From contig CM071928.1 in the NCBI GenBank assembly GCA_016081115.2, positions 55,063,950 through 55,127,949 of the forward strand: a stretch of 64,000 bases of DNA, written 5' to 3'. The notes under the pieces were generated by a model. That model made no database searches, was not told where the DNA came from, and saw nothing but the letters and a program-made list of their open reading frames with translations. The DNA comes from Rehmannia glutinosa (Eukaryota > Streptophyta > Magnoliopsida > Lamiales > Orobanchaceae). Shown piece after piece: positions 12,201-24,309 of this stretch. Within the stretch, counting starts at the first letter, position 1, and each line of letters starts with the position of its first letter. The translations under genes and the position numbers were made by a program.

Positions 12201-12873
12201 CGCAGAGCTCCCACAAATGCTGCGTTATCTACCGATGATGCTGCCACAGCCAAGGCACAGAGAGTTGGTACAATGCAACAAGGGAAAGTTCCCCAGCATG
12301 GAGCTTCGGGGATACCTTTTGTGAGAGACGATGTCTTTGAAGACATCTTTCCAAACTCTAGAAGCAGAAGGCTACTTTAAAGATATGACTCTACCTCAAG
12401 AATGGGATTTGTATTGGGAGAAGGGAATTGAGTTGTGCCCGATCGACCGATAAGCGATTACTTCTACCGAAAGTCAAAAGCTCGACAATATAATCCCAGA
12501 GGAAGGGAAGTTGAGTCAACAAGGGGCAAACATAATGGCAGTGGGAGAAGCAGTCAACCACGGCCAAGACCAGAAGATGTTAAGTATGTGGATCCACATA
12601 AAAGGGTCTCATATCTTTCAATGGATTCGATCACCTTGCTAACATGGAAGTTACACGCAAGGTTTTTGAAAGCTAAGAAGAGGCAAGAAGAAGAGAATGA
12701 AAGGGCGAATCATGAATGGGAAGAGAGGCAAGCGTGAAGGGATGACCCTGCGTGCGCAAAGCGAGCCTATGAGAAAAAAAAAGGAGGAAGAAGAAAGGAA
12801 GAGGAGAAGACCTGAGGATGATAGGAAGAGAGCTGATAAAGAAGAGAGAAGAAGGAAGCAACCAAGGCATTGA
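9235..12873 (+). pseudogene. env-like third ORF of the Sirevirus-type element, frameshifted and internally deleted
   Basis: The start at 9235 gives 'MAAIHDFAKLSENIH...' open to 9519. A second frame (9553-9827) gives a helical domain ending 'VIAAIMQDKKVNWAEFVFNQV', which resembles the putative plant transposon protein domain seen in many plant retroelement extra ORFs. A low-complexity Ala/Pro/Lys linker follows (9960-10370), then a long acidic Glu/Ala/Val-rich region (10400-12185) and finally the basic/acidic coiled-coil tail (12650-12873) shared with 1066-1290. At 12346-12352 the sequence jumps from the acidic region to the tail: at least 771 bases present in the upstream copy (1-771) are missing. 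No signal peptide or convincing membrane segment is visible, so a true envelope role is doubtful. Confidence 0.72.
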
Positions 12874-13168
12874 AGACAGCTTGTGAACCCCTTCATGTAC
12901 TTTACTTTGATGTAAATACATAGCTGTAAGTTTTCTGTAATAGCTCTGAGAATTTCCTTCTAATATTCATTCTCTCTGTAACTTAACTTAGATACATGTT
13001 GAAAAGTTGTATTTGTATATAGCTCATTCTTGTTGTAAACATGAGTTTGTAAAGGACAAGAATGTTATGATCAATAAAATTGATTATTCAAAAGCATACA
13101 TTCTTTGTTATTGCACTGCTTGTATTTGATGTTTACTTATTTTTTTTGTTTTAAGTTTTGGCATCATC

Positions 13169-13181
13169 AAAAAGGGGGAAA
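13169..13181 (+). other. Polypurine tract of the downstream element
   Basis: The purine run AAAAAGGGGGAAA ends one base before the 3' LTR, identical to the run at 1585-1597. Confidence 0.85.
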
Positions 13182-13182
13182 T

Positions 13183-14717
13183 TGTTAGGAAATGTATTAG
13201 TTAGATTTTGATAATACCATGCAAAATTTAGATTAGGAAGTTGGCACCCCATTTTCCTTGTAATTCTGCATTGTAATAGATAGGACTGGAAGAGCTGAGT
13301 GAAGTCAGCTAAGTCTAGATTACAAGAAGTCAACTGCATACTGTGAAGAAGACTCTGATGTATGTCAGCTGAGTATGGCCATGAAGGAAGTCAAATACTT
13401 GACTGAAGGAGAAGTCAGCCGAGGGACAGTTGTGAGAAGTGCCAGTCAGGTCAACTTAAAGAGCCAAGTCTAATAGTTGAAGTGATAGTTGAGTCTATCT
13501 TATGATTGGAGCTCACTCAAGTCACCAGGGGTAAAGGCAGCAGTCAAGTCAAGACGACTGACATTGATTTGTGGAAAGAAGTCAAGAATATTACTCGATA
13601 TAGTAATATGTCCAAGCTGTCAGGTCTTAAAGTGTTTGGCCCAGAATGATGCAAAAGGAATAAGCCAATGGGAAACACTGCAACTTGTGTCAGAACCTTT
13701 AAAGCTGCGAAGCCATTTAATACGAGGAAGGGTCAACATCACAAGTGTTGCAGATCAAGAAAATACAAGCCAACGAATAAGAAGTATCATTTGAAATTGG
13801 CCTATCTCTTCAACGGGAAAATTTCTAATGCGCACTATAAAAGGCTAAGGAAGCATTTGAGAAAAGGTTACGAATGACACAGATCTTTTAAGCAATATTC
13901 AAGCAATTAACCTGCAACATTCTCAAAGCTTATCAAGATATTCCTCAAGCCTAAAACTCGAAGAAACTTGATCCAACACAAGCTGTGAAGGAGAGACAAC
14001 TTCAACCAGTTGAAGACGAAACAATTTGAAAATCAAAAAGGGGTCTACTTTCCAAGTTGAAGGATTGTAGAAAGGTTCAAGGTCGAACCAAGTTTCAAGT
14101 TTGTTGGAGGGCTGCGTGAACAAATCCAATGACTTAAAAGTGAGCTGAAGTAGCAAGGCAGCTGCCTCGTGAAAAAGCTAAGTCGCAGGAGAAGCCAGCT
14201 GTGTGACAAAGGTTGTCTCTAGACTGTTCACTGCTTTGTAACTTGATCTGTTACTTAGTGGATTCCTCCAGGAGTTGGAGAAGAGTGGATTAGAGGAATT
14301 ACCCCATCCTCGAACCACTATAAAAATTACTTGTGTTAATTTACTTTCATCACTTACATTCCTGCATATATCTGCTGTTATTTAAATCTTCTATCCAACT
14401 GATAATTAACAAGTGCTAGAAAAAGTGTTAAAAACAAGCTTAAATCTATTAAAAGGTTGTTAAGTCTGCTGTTGTTAAAAACCAAATCAACTAAAGTTAA
14501 GTATTAGCTTAAGCAGCCGAGTTATACTATCAACAAATGACTCTCGAAATTGAGTGGGTAACTTAGCTGAATATAGTCAACTTAGCTGTCCCTCAAGGAC
14601 ACAGCTGATTTGAGTCAACTCTGTTGAAAAATCTTAAAAAGACTAAAATTAAAATTTGGTAAGGTTTATTCAACTCCCTGCCTTATAAACATTACACCAC
14701 ACCCCTTAGGACCTACA
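13183..14717 (+). repeat. 3' LTR of the Ty1/copia element
   Basis: TGTTAGG...CCTACA, 1535 bp, aligning over its whole length with the LTR at 1599-3142. AT-rich stretches are nearly identical between the two; differences cluster at CAG/CTG and CG positions (for example around 13612-13625, 14143-14200 and 14510-14560). Confidence 0.92.
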
Positions 14718-15553
14718 CGAATATTTCTTATTTTTATTATTTCATGTATTATTTATTAATTATTCAATACTATTAATCCTCATCAAATCCAAATATAATT
14801 ATCCGGTATACCGGCCCATGAGGCCCACACAAGCCCTATGTGGCCCATCGTCATAGGTATAAAAGAGGTCCCTCCTCATCATTTTGTAAGTATTCTGCAT
14901 TAGTCTAAATTATTTCATGCTCTAGATTACTATTTTTTACTCTGAATTTCTCCTACTTTCGTTACTGCCTTGAGCATTGGAGGGGCACTCCCTGGGACAA
15001 CCCCGAATACCGTCTAACATTTGCTTGTGTTGCAGTTAAGTTCCCAATTGAAAAATTATCAGCTCCGGAGAGGAAGTTGGACCATCATTAATTTCGAGTG
15101 ATTAGTCGATTTTAAGCAGCATCAATTATCAATTCTTAGTTTCTTAAACTAATATTATTCATTGTCAAACTATTTAGTTAATGTAATGAATAGTATATGG
15201 ACCATGGATGGATATAAATATGATAAAATTCCTTTTTCTCCCTAGTTCTTCTCAATTTCTGGCAGGTTGGCCCGTCTACCCGCAACCCAAAGTGGGTTGG
15301 GTTGGGTTGGCCCTACCCTATCTAATGGTGGGTTGGGACTCCGTCCGGCCCTGCCCTGCCCCATTATGCAGGCCTTGATCGATTGGTTGTTCGCGTCTAG
15401 TGTGGTTCATTCTACACTATCGAATATTATGTTATGCACAAATCACATTATATGCGTCTTTATTTGATTTAATTTTAATTTTATGAGTTTCCGCATAATA
15501 TAAAAATAAATATTTAAAAATAGTTAAGTATTTCATAAATTACTAAGATTTAT
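14718..15553. other. Intergenic, AT-rich, with a short G/C-rich repeat remnant
   Basis: No gene seen. Positions 15265-15365 hold a run of GGGTTGGGTTGG and GGCCC words typical of degenerate hAT-type miniature elements, but I could not find both ends. The rest is AT-rich single-copy-looking DNA. Confidence 0.4.
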
Positions 15554-17075
15554 TGATAAGTGTCTTTTTATGCATGATTTACTTATTTATTTGAGTATGA
15601 TTTTGGTTGTTTTGTTGTTAGTATCGTATAGGTTTTTGATTGAACATGGTTCATATTTTTGTTAGTTATTTTTATTGGTGTAGATTGATCATTTGGAGCT
15701 ATTTATGGTGAATTTCATGTCATGGATTCATGTCAAAACATATTCTGGGTTTATGGAGCAAAAACGCTCGAAATCCCAAGCTAAATGCGTCATTTCGGGC
15801 CGAACCTAGCCATGGTGTATTTTTTACACGACCATGTTAAAAATAAACCAAAAAAGAGCAAAAAAATGGCCATGTCGTACAGAACACAACCAAGCCGTGA
15901 TTTTTAACACGATCGTGTGCTGGAGGCTGCCAAAAGACGTATAAAACACGGCCAGGCTGAGTTTTGAAGCACGACTATGCTGCAGGACTATATTTGCCCG
16001 AATTTTGAGGGGTATTTTTGAAAAGCACTTTAACCAAGTCTTTTGACAACTCTTATACACTTTTGACACTCAGTTTTGAGGATGGATATTCATTCATTCA
16101 TAAAATTCGGATTTAGAGAGCAAATTACATATTATGAGAAGAGATGGAGAGAAGAATTGGAGATTGAAGAGCTTGGAGAAGAAGGCTTAGAGCATAGCAT
16201 CATTGAAGATATCCAAAGAAGTCTTATTGTGATTTTGAAAAAAGATAAGTACATCATGTCTATATCATTTGAATCTTGCGTAGCTTATGCTTTTGTCAAA
16301 ATCATGTTGAGCTAAACTTTTACTGTTTGAATGTAATGAACTCTAGAATGAATTTGTGATTATGGTTTGAAGGTTTTTAATATAATCTTCATGCTTTGTG
16401 CAATTCACTTATATTATGCTCCATTCATTCGAGTTAATATTATCGTTGTATTGATTTGAATTTTATTCCTCATCGGTTAATAGATAGATTTATGGTGAGA
16501 AATAACCAATATAAGTGAAAGGAGTTGCATGCAATCCTAGATATAGGACGACATAAATCTTTCGGATTAGGGTCAAACTAATATGGGAATTCATAAATAA
16601 TTAATGCAATCTTGAGGGTTTTAACTAGAAACATATTTTGGTTAATCAACTTAAGATTATGAGTTTTTCACCTTGAAAGAGGGTTTAACTTAATTTAGGA
16701 ATTTCCATGGTCCATGAAGTATGAGATTATGTTAGAAAGGGATGGTAATTGTTTAAGATTTCAGTGTTGTATTTATTCTTGTTAAAATCACAAAAACATT
16801 TTAGAGGGATTTACATTCAAACACATTTTTATCTCTTGATCTCTTATTTTATAATCCTCCTTTATTCAATCCTTTGTAGTTTCTTGTTTAATTAGATTCT
16901 TAATTTTTCTTTTTACAAAACAACCATCTGAAAATTGCTAGATTAGATAATAAAAAAGACGATAATTACTAGTACTCATAATCCTCGTGGAAATGACACT
17001 TGGTACTCGGTAAACTAAACTACAAAATGATAAGTGCACTTGCCTAAGGTTTTTAGAATAGCTTTGAGTTATCAT
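15554..17075 (+). mobile_element. Candidate solo LTR or non-autonomous LTR element
   Basis: It starts TGATAAGTGTC and can be ended at ...GTTATCA, with flanks TTTAT and TGTAT (4 of 5 match). Near the right end, 'CCTCGTGGAAATGACACTTGGTACTC' in outline (16984-17010) and 'AAGTGCACTTGCCT' resemble the 3' ends of long plant LTRs. The middle (15810-15985) has several imperfect CACGACCATG-type palindromes. No conserved coding is present; the 79-residue open frame at 16076-16315 has no recognisable domain. Confidence 0.4.
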
Positions 17076-17759
17076 GTATATTAATTTTAATTGTATTCAA
17101 CGCACAAATTAAGCTTTATTAATATAATTGTTCAAGAATGACATAAAAACAAAGAAAAAATATTAAACTAGCTAGAGTATTGTTTATTAATTATAGAATA
17201 TAATTAAATAAAACATGCAACAATAATTCAACAAAATGTGCGAGACAGAAGTATTCTTGTATATAACTCATTAGATGAGGCCCCCGTGTGATGCACAGAC
17301 TATTATAATAATCAGTAGAGTTATTAAATGGGTCGGCTCGGGCCGATCGATGCTGACACCGTGCGATGCACAAACTATTTTAATAACATTTATGTTGATT
17401 TGATCTTCCTGTAAAGTAAATTATATCAACACAATGTAAAAATATTAAAAATCAACAATTAAAAAAATCTAAATTATAATGAAAGATGCATTCAAGGATT
17501 TGTATTTGATTTTTATCATTGTACACAGGTTTTTCATACTTTCTCACAAGTCGAAGTTTTACGACTCATTGGGTCTTGCTCATATTTAAATCATAGCTTA
17601 GTGCAATCATAAGTGTCATTGATCTATGAATTTTCTGTATAATGGAGCAGTCTTTATTTTTGTATTTTCGTTTGAGTGTGTAAGTACTAATGAACTAATT
17701 GTACATATATAGGCAATCCAGAAGATAATGATGGTAATATGTCAAAATCATATTTATTA
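17076..17759. other. Intergenic, AT-rich, nothing recognised
   Basis: No coding, RNA or clear repeat structure. A short GC-rich stretch (17327-17365) may be a worn miniature element. Confidence 0.4.
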
Positions 17760-19330
17760 TGTGATCGCGAAATTCTTACCGCAAGCGTATAGTGTCAAGT
17801 TTTAGTATAGGTTTTGAAAGTAGGGTTATCGTTTCCATAGGGATTGTTATCGAATTTTATACTAAGTACTATAATTAAAATAGCTTAACTCTATCTAGAA
17901 ATCGAAAAGAGATGAAGATTTATTAAACTAAAATTAAACTAACAAATTGGTTCAGACAATTAATCAAACACGTAGAAAATGAATTCTAGAGGGTAGATTT
18001 CACCTAGTTATCCCCTATGTTTTCAATCCAGTTTATTAATCACAAGTTATTAATCTATAAGCCAATATCCTACCGTTTATCACTTCCTCTCTCGAGTGCC
18101 AAGTGATTCTAGGTTCCAATTTCTGATTTCGATATCTCTATAAAAATCATAAATTAAACCCTAATACGCTCAATGAATATTCTATCACAGGCTTCAAAAG
18201 ATTCATAAATCTCTCGATTCTATGAAACCCTAGGTTGTGCTATTCTATGGTCAGGCGTTCAATTATCTCTCTCGAGCGTCAAATCAAACACGCCAAACAA
18301 TCTAAATTATTGATCAGATAATCCAGATGCAATTAAATCAAATAGCACAAATAGATTAAATAATATGCGAATTTCATAAACTGAAAATCAAAACATATGT
18401 TCAAACGTAAGTTACATCAATCCCCTAGAAAGATGGGTTTAGCTCATGATGGATGTACAAAAACTCATGAAGAAATAATTATACATCTCAAGAAATCGAC
18501 AAAGAAAAACAAAGAAAGAATTGAGAAGAAAATAGAAGGAATTATCTCTGTGTCCAGACGAGAAGTGCCTCCAATTGCCGTCCCGAACCCTAGCTCTGTG
18601 TCTCTTGCCTTACGTTGTGCTCAAAATAATGTCTGACCCCCTCTTTGTGCATCTCCGTGGTGTATTTATAAGTCGAAACCCTCGATAACGCGTCAAAAGC
18701 CCAAGAAATAAAGTCGGCGACGTGCGGCAATAACGCTAAGCGTTGCGCGCCAATCCGCTAATCCCGCTAAGGCTGATCTGATCTCTTGTCCGCTGGCCGT
18801 CGCGCAGTGCGCTGCAGCCCTACTCCTGGGCGCTGCAGCGCGCCTTGAGCATCGTCCCGCCGCTTTGCTTCTTTGTGTTGACGTGCGCTGCAGCCCATCG
18901 CCTTGGCGTTGCGCGCCCACCTGGTTATCACACCTCACCGCACACCGGCCTGCCCCCTGCCCTACTCATCGCCCTTCATCGCACGCTGCGCACCGCTTTC
19001 TTTTCGCGTCACGCTAATCTGCTATACATTGTGGGCGCTGCAGCCCTTGCTTATGGGCACTGCAGCGCCCATCCTTCCCCGTCTTGTCTTATTTTTTCAC
19101 CCCGTGTGTGCGCGGGGTTTTAGCGCTACGGCGCCGTCCTTTCCCCATATTTTTCCATTTTTTCAACTTCTAAAATGCGATCTTCACCGTCCAAACACAT
19201 TTTTCATCATTCTTAATCGATTTCGGCATCCAAGACTGTCCCGACTCTCAAACGACAACCAATTACACAAACTCGACTCAATCGACACTAAAATACCCGA
19301 AAACAACGTAAAATCCTAGTCTAGAATACT
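17760..19330 (-). mobile_element. Candidate LTR-type element fragment, minus strand
   Basis: Read on the minus strand, the end at 17760-17860 has the phrase 'CCCTATGGAAACGATAACCC' and then 'CTTGACACTATACGCTTGCGG', which commonly closes long LTRs of plant Ty3-type elements. The left end begins TGTGATCGCG on the plus strand. The right boundary is not certain. A GC-rich block at 18715-19135 contains at least five GCTGCAGC-centred palindromes. No coding capacity seen. Confidence 0.45.
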
Positions 19331-22059
19331 CAATACATTGGTATAAAACCAACTTAACATTATGAGTAGGTTTGATTAATTTTTCGATAAACTCGAAATA
19401 TTTATTCATAGTTGGCACCTTTTAAAATGAGTATACAAATGTTAATAAAATAATATATGTTTTAAATTAATTGGGTCATAATTATTTTTATTGCATTGCA
19501 ATAAATGTTACTTTTTTCAATTGTGAATTCAACCATCAATTCTGCAATACAAAAATATTTATAATATTAAAGAATCAAATTAAAATGGAAAACTTATTTT
19601 CTAATATATCACAATAAATTAATTTTATTTGATTGTTTATAAATTAACGACAACTATATATATACACATACACACACATATACACAAACATCACTTATAT
19701 ATATTTCAAATAAGGTACACATATACAACCCAATTATATATAGAGAGAGATTATCTTAATAAGGTAGATAATTTATATTGATTGAATTCAAAATGAAAAG
19801 TCAACTGTGTTTTCAAATCTTAGTGAAATTTATTATAAATATTATGATTCTTATTGATACAATATTTATTACAAAATAGAATTTCTAAACTCAATTAATA
19901 TCTTACCAAAGTTGACGGAAATAAAAGACTAAAATTTTATTATAGTTATTACAATTTTTAGAAAGTTGCCAAACAATTGTTTTTTATAAATACATCGAAA
20001 ATTATTTTTAGAATGTGCTTTTAGGCGGGAAAACGTAAATGGAAACAGGTTGCTTTTCATATATAGTAGTATATTGCCCATGCGATATACGGAGTGTAAT
20101 ATAATATATTATTATATAGTTTTGATATAATTTTGTATATATATTATAGGAATGGTAATGGAGCGAGACAGGGTAGATATCTCAAAGTCCATCTCGGCCA
20201 TGTCCATTGAACTAGGGAATGGTTGCAAGATGATACGTCTTGACCCGAACAAAATAATTTAAGATTTATTAAATTATTATTATATTAATTTAATATATTT
20301 TCACAAATATTGTGTTAAATATCCAATAATAAATTAAAATTTTAGAAGAATGGAAATAATAAAGAAAACAAACTGATTAAATTTGAAGCAAGTTTATACA
20401 CATATTGAAAAACACTTGTTGAGTTGTCTAAAACTTTAAAAATTATATGTTTACTCAATGATTTTCGACAACTAAACTAAATTAGATCAATTGAGATATA
20501 ATTGAAATTAGATCAATTGAGATATAATTGAAATTTATACCAACAAATCACTATAAATGTTAATTTAATAAATAAAATCAGAGTATTATTTAATTTCTCG
20601 ATAATAATACCATTCTACTCAAATCATGATTATTTGAGAAACTCTCATATAACATAAAAGATTATTGTTTGATAATAACAAATAAATATAATATAAGTAC
20701 GTAATAGAACAAATCAATAGCATTTCTTTTATGTAATAAGTATTTACTTATTATATATTCAAAAAGTGTGAACAATAAAATATTTAAAATATATATATAA
20801 TTTGAATCTTTTTACAATTATATATATATAGCATTTCAATATTTCAAGAATTTCATATAATATTTATATTTATATATTGGATTATTTTATCAGATATAAT
20901 ACATAGATAAAAGAATATACATATATAGAATTTTCATATTTCAATTACTCATGTAATATTTATGATAGATTATTATCTCAAATATAATACATAGATATAT
21001 ACAATTATATATATATATATATATATATCTAAAGCTTATATATTTATTCACGTTTTTGTAAGATAGTTTTTTATTTCCAATGTTGTTATCCGGATTTGTA
21101 TTCCAAGTTCAGCTTTTCGGAGTATTGATTGCTTTACATATTTTGTTGTGTATAGTCCGGATTTTTTTGTTTTTGAAAATTATGATCGGATATTTTTTGT
21201 TTTTCATATTTTTGATAAGAAGAAATAAAATATAACATATAATTGTCCAACAAAAATTACTTTTCTGGTAAAAAAATAAACAAAATAAATATTGCTTTTG
21301 TTAAAGAAATAAATTGTAAAGTATTAAATTATGATTCATAATATGCCGAAAAGCTCACTAATTATAAAAATATAAACATTCATATTACCTTTTTATACAG
21401 TGTTTTTATTATTTTTTGTAGATGAAAATATAAATTATTTATTTTAAATTAGAAAATTATGGATTATATGAAAATCCGATTTACTGAAACTTAAGAATTT
21501 TTTATTTTCTTAAATTAAGAAAGTATAAAAATTGTTGTCAAAATAATTTTACATTAATAATCGGAACTTACCAATTTATGCTGAGGGTGAAAACCCGATT
21601 TGCTAAAAATAAAAAATTACACTAATCAAAATAAATAGTTATACAAATTGTTCCCCGAATGCATAACTTTTTAAAAAAACTCGCTCCAAAATAAAATTTT
21701 GAGTAAATATTTTTTTTATTAATTATATTTATTTTTATTTTATATATGCAATATAGGTACCAAATTGAAGGTCATAAAAAATGGTTAATTTGATATATTA
21801 GTCAAAAACTAATCAAAAACGAAAAAGTTATTAAATTTTGAAAAGAAAAATAAAAAGTTAAATATAATAATTAATGTAGTACACACATACTTGGAAAACC
21901 ACTTAATGCAAGACACGTATTTGGAAACCATAAAATTATAAATATTTTTACATTTTTTTCCAAAATTTTAATGCTTTTTATAGCAATGAAAAATGGCGGG
22001 TATGGTGACTATTTTGAAAATAGTCTTTATATATATATATATATATAGATATATATATA
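19331..22059. other. Long AT-rich intergenic stretch
   Basis: About 2.7 kb with no supported gene. It contains TA runs (21006-21028, 22029-22058) and a short direct duplication (20480-20535, repeat of 'AAATTAGATCAATTGAGATA'). Nothing else is recognised. Confidence 0.5.
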
Positions 22060-22281
22060 GGGGAGGATCAAGTGAGACCATGTCTCTAGGTGAGACACAA
22101 TGGACTAATCTCAACCATCCCCCACTATTAATCAATGGGTATGATTTAATGGGTAAAAATATATTAAATATTAATTTAATCAATATAAGGGTAGTAGGGT
22201 AAAATAACATAACAAGTTAGTTACAAAAATGGAATCAAATCTCTTTCTCTCTCATACATCTTCCAATTTTCCCAATCTCAC

Positions 22282-22325
<44 letters not shown>

Positions 22326-23133
22326 CCTCCATTAACGCAAATAAAAAAAAAACGTGAAGAACTCGAAAATCACAGTTCATGAAAATTACAGAAAAAACAA
22401 GAAAAATCGGTGCAATATTACGAGAAATAACGAATGTGAGTTCGAAAACTAAATATGCAACAAAACTCAACTAAATATGCATTATCCGAAACTATCTATG
22501 CAAAAAAAACTAATATGTAGTACAATATATCCAACTATGCAAGACGTCATAAACTATGCAATAAAATCAACTATGTATTATCTAGAAACTATCTATGCAT
22601 TGTGGAATAACTAAATATGCGATTACATTATGTAACATCCCATTTTTATAATTTCCAAAAGCAACATCCCATTTTCATAACTAAATATACATTATATTGA
22701 ACCTATTTATGCGGTGTAGTATAACTACATATGCGATGACGTTATATTCAATTATGTTTTGTTTTTAAGTAAAAAAAAGTCCAACAAAATAACTAAATAT
22801 GCATTATTTGATGTCTAATTATGCGAGAGAAGAACCCTAACTATCTTTGTAAAATAAAAATACTTGGAAAGAAAACAAAGTTCCTTAAATTCCGCCATAA
22901 AAACCCGACAGTGTCAATTTCACCATAAAATCTACCGGGACCACTAATTTGAACCATAAAATCATTTGGGACCACTAATTTGAATTACAAAATTACAATC
23001 TTACCCTTAAAATCGCGAAAATTAGGAAATAATTAAAAAAACTGAATTAATCACATCCCTTCATTTTTTAAGATCAATGGGTAAGATGAGTCCACACTGT
23101 CTCACCTAGGGAGGGTGGTCTCATTTGAACCAA

Positions 23134-23136
<3 letters not shown>
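22060..23136. mobile_element. TA-nested inverted-repeat element, copy A
   Basis: The element is embedded in TA microsatellites on both sides. The left end GGATCAAGTGAGACC, then AGGTGAGACA and TGGACT, matches the reverse complement of the right end (TGTCTCACCTAGG...GGTCTCATTTGAACC), giving imperfect terminal inverted repeats of about 45 bp. The interior holds a (CT)n tract (22283-22322) and repeated AACTAAATATGCA words (22450-22810). The same family recurs, inverted, at 50435-51470. There is no transposase, so it is non-autonomous. Confidence 0.75.
22283..22322. repeat. (CT)n microsatellite
   Basis: About 20 uninterrupted CT units inside the TA-nested element. The inverted copy has a matching (GA)n at 51267-51322. 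Confidence 0.97.
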
Positions 23137-23168
<32 letters not shown>

Positions 23169-23494
23169 TCTCATGTGCTCTCATGTTTTGACTTGTTTAT
23201 GTACTATTATGTATATATAGCACAAAATATAGCAATTGTACGTACTTATAATTGAAAAAAAATACTTATATATTTCATATATATATTTGAGTCGCTGCAT
23301 ATTAATACGTGATACGCACGTAATACTTGACGACTAATACTCTATATATTAATTATTTTGGTATTTTTATCAATTTTATCACCGTAACATTTAACAAATA
23401 TTCATACATTTTAAATGACGCTGAATTTTCCCAATTCGTATTTAACTAACAAGTGTTCTACTTTTTAGTAAAAGAATAATAACTTACAAAAAGT
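23137..23494. other. AT-rich intergenic, TA microsatellite at its left end
   Basis: TA repeats at 23137-23166, then AT-rich DNA with no feature. The last eight bases are the left target duplication of the next element. Confidence 0.5.
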
Positions 23495-23782
23495 TAGAGG
23501 TGGCAAAATCAAGCCCGGTCCGCGGACCGGCCCAACCAGTTCAAGGTTTGGATCGTACTGGGCTATGTTTTTTAGGCCTGAAAAGTCGGGCCTAATTGGC
23601 CGACGGCCCGGGCTAGCCCGACTTTTCCGAGGTGGCCCGAATTTTTTTCACATAGAGTGTATATATAGGGGCTGGGTTGTGCCAAAGATTTTTAGACCCA
23701 ACCAAAATCAGGTCGACCCCAATTTTCGCCAAGCCTAATGGGCTCGGGCTGGGCCGGGTGGCCCGGCCCAATGCGAGCTCTA
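23495..23782. mobile_element. hAT-type miniature element
   Basis: The ends TAGAGGTGGCAAAAT and (reverse complement of the right end) TAGAGCTCGCATTGG, followed by GGCCCGG words, are typical of hAT miniature elements. Eight-base flanks CAAAAAGT and CCAAAAGC match at 6 of 8, as an aged hAT duplication would. The interior is GC-rich (GGCCCGGGC) against an AT-rich background. No coding. Confidence 0.65.
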
Positions 23783-24304
23783 CCAAAAGCTAAAATATAA
23801 GTTCAGAAAATATATATAATAATCTCCATACTGGATAAGAATAAGATATAATAGCAGTACCATATTTGAAAGGGTCCAGGGGAAAACTGTGTCACCATTG
23901 ATTGAGAGAGTTTCACCAACTTCACACGCAGAGCAGAGTCTTCAATTGGAGATAAGACCATAAAAGTCTTAAAGACAGAAACAGGGTATTGTCCATGCCA
24001 CCTATGTGGGTGGCACCCAGTGAGTGATCCACCTTTGGATCCTCACATACACACACCCATGTGTGTGTATGTGAGATCCAAAGGTGATCCTCACACTTGG
24101 GTGCCACCCACTGGGTGGCTAAGAAATCCCCAGAAACAGATAGTACAATGACCTAGAGCCCAGTGTTGTACAATCCTATACATCTTATTTATAATTATTA
24201 TATCAGTTAAATCAATCATATATCCTGTGCCACCAAAAGAAGAAATTTTCTGATCCCATGGTGCTGATATCTTGAAACTTCTGTACATATCACATTAATG
24301 ATAT
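23783..24304. other. Ancestral upstream region of the DUF506 gene
   Basis: Because the LTR array at 24310-29028 is bounded by one TTAAC duplication, this DNA lay directly upstream of 29034 before the insertion. It is less AT-rich than its surroundings and may contain distal promoter sequence. It also contains the hairpin at 23997-24119. No exon is convincing. Confidence 0.45.
23997..24119. repeat. 123-bp near-perfect inverted repeat (hairpin)
   Basis: The arms 23997-24057 and 24062-24119 are reverse complements with few mismatches: GTGGGTGGCACCC pairs with GGGTGCCACCCAC, GATCC...CCTTTGGATC pairs with GATCCAAAGG, and CATACACACA pairs with TGTGTGTATG across a loop of only a few bases. It could be a small fold-back element or a hairpin-RNA precursor. 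No clear target duplication is seen. Confidence 0.85.
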
Positions 24305-24309
24305 TTAAC
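24305..24309. other. Left target-site duplication TTAAC of the LTR array
   Basis: TTAAC directly precedes the first LTR and recurs exactly after the last one (29029-29033). Confidence 0.9.

Larger units (their letters stand above)
1..14717 (+). mobile_element. Ty1/copia (Sirevirus-type) elements in tandem sharing one LTR
   Basis: The order is: 3' part of an internal region (1-1598), LTR (1599-3142), a complete internal region (3143-13182), LTR (13183-14717). Positions 772-1598 and 12352-13182 are near-identical, so the first segment is the 3' end of a second element of the same family. The domain order gag, protease, integrase, RT, RNase H is Ty1/copia; the long env-like ORF after pol and the tRNA-Met primer site fit Sireviruses. 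The left end of the upstream element lies outside the window. The five bases after the last LTR (CGAAT) are the candidate right target duplication, but its partner cannot be seen. Confidence 0.9.

Noticed and set aside
18845..19319. Cys/Pro/Ala-rich open frames
   Set aside because: They result from the GC-rich palindromic block lacking AT-rich stops; no domain and no start context.
23783..24304. Upstream exon of the DUF506 gene
   Set aside because: I found no open stretch with a donor site matching the family N-terminus; an exon here cannot be excluded but is unsupported.
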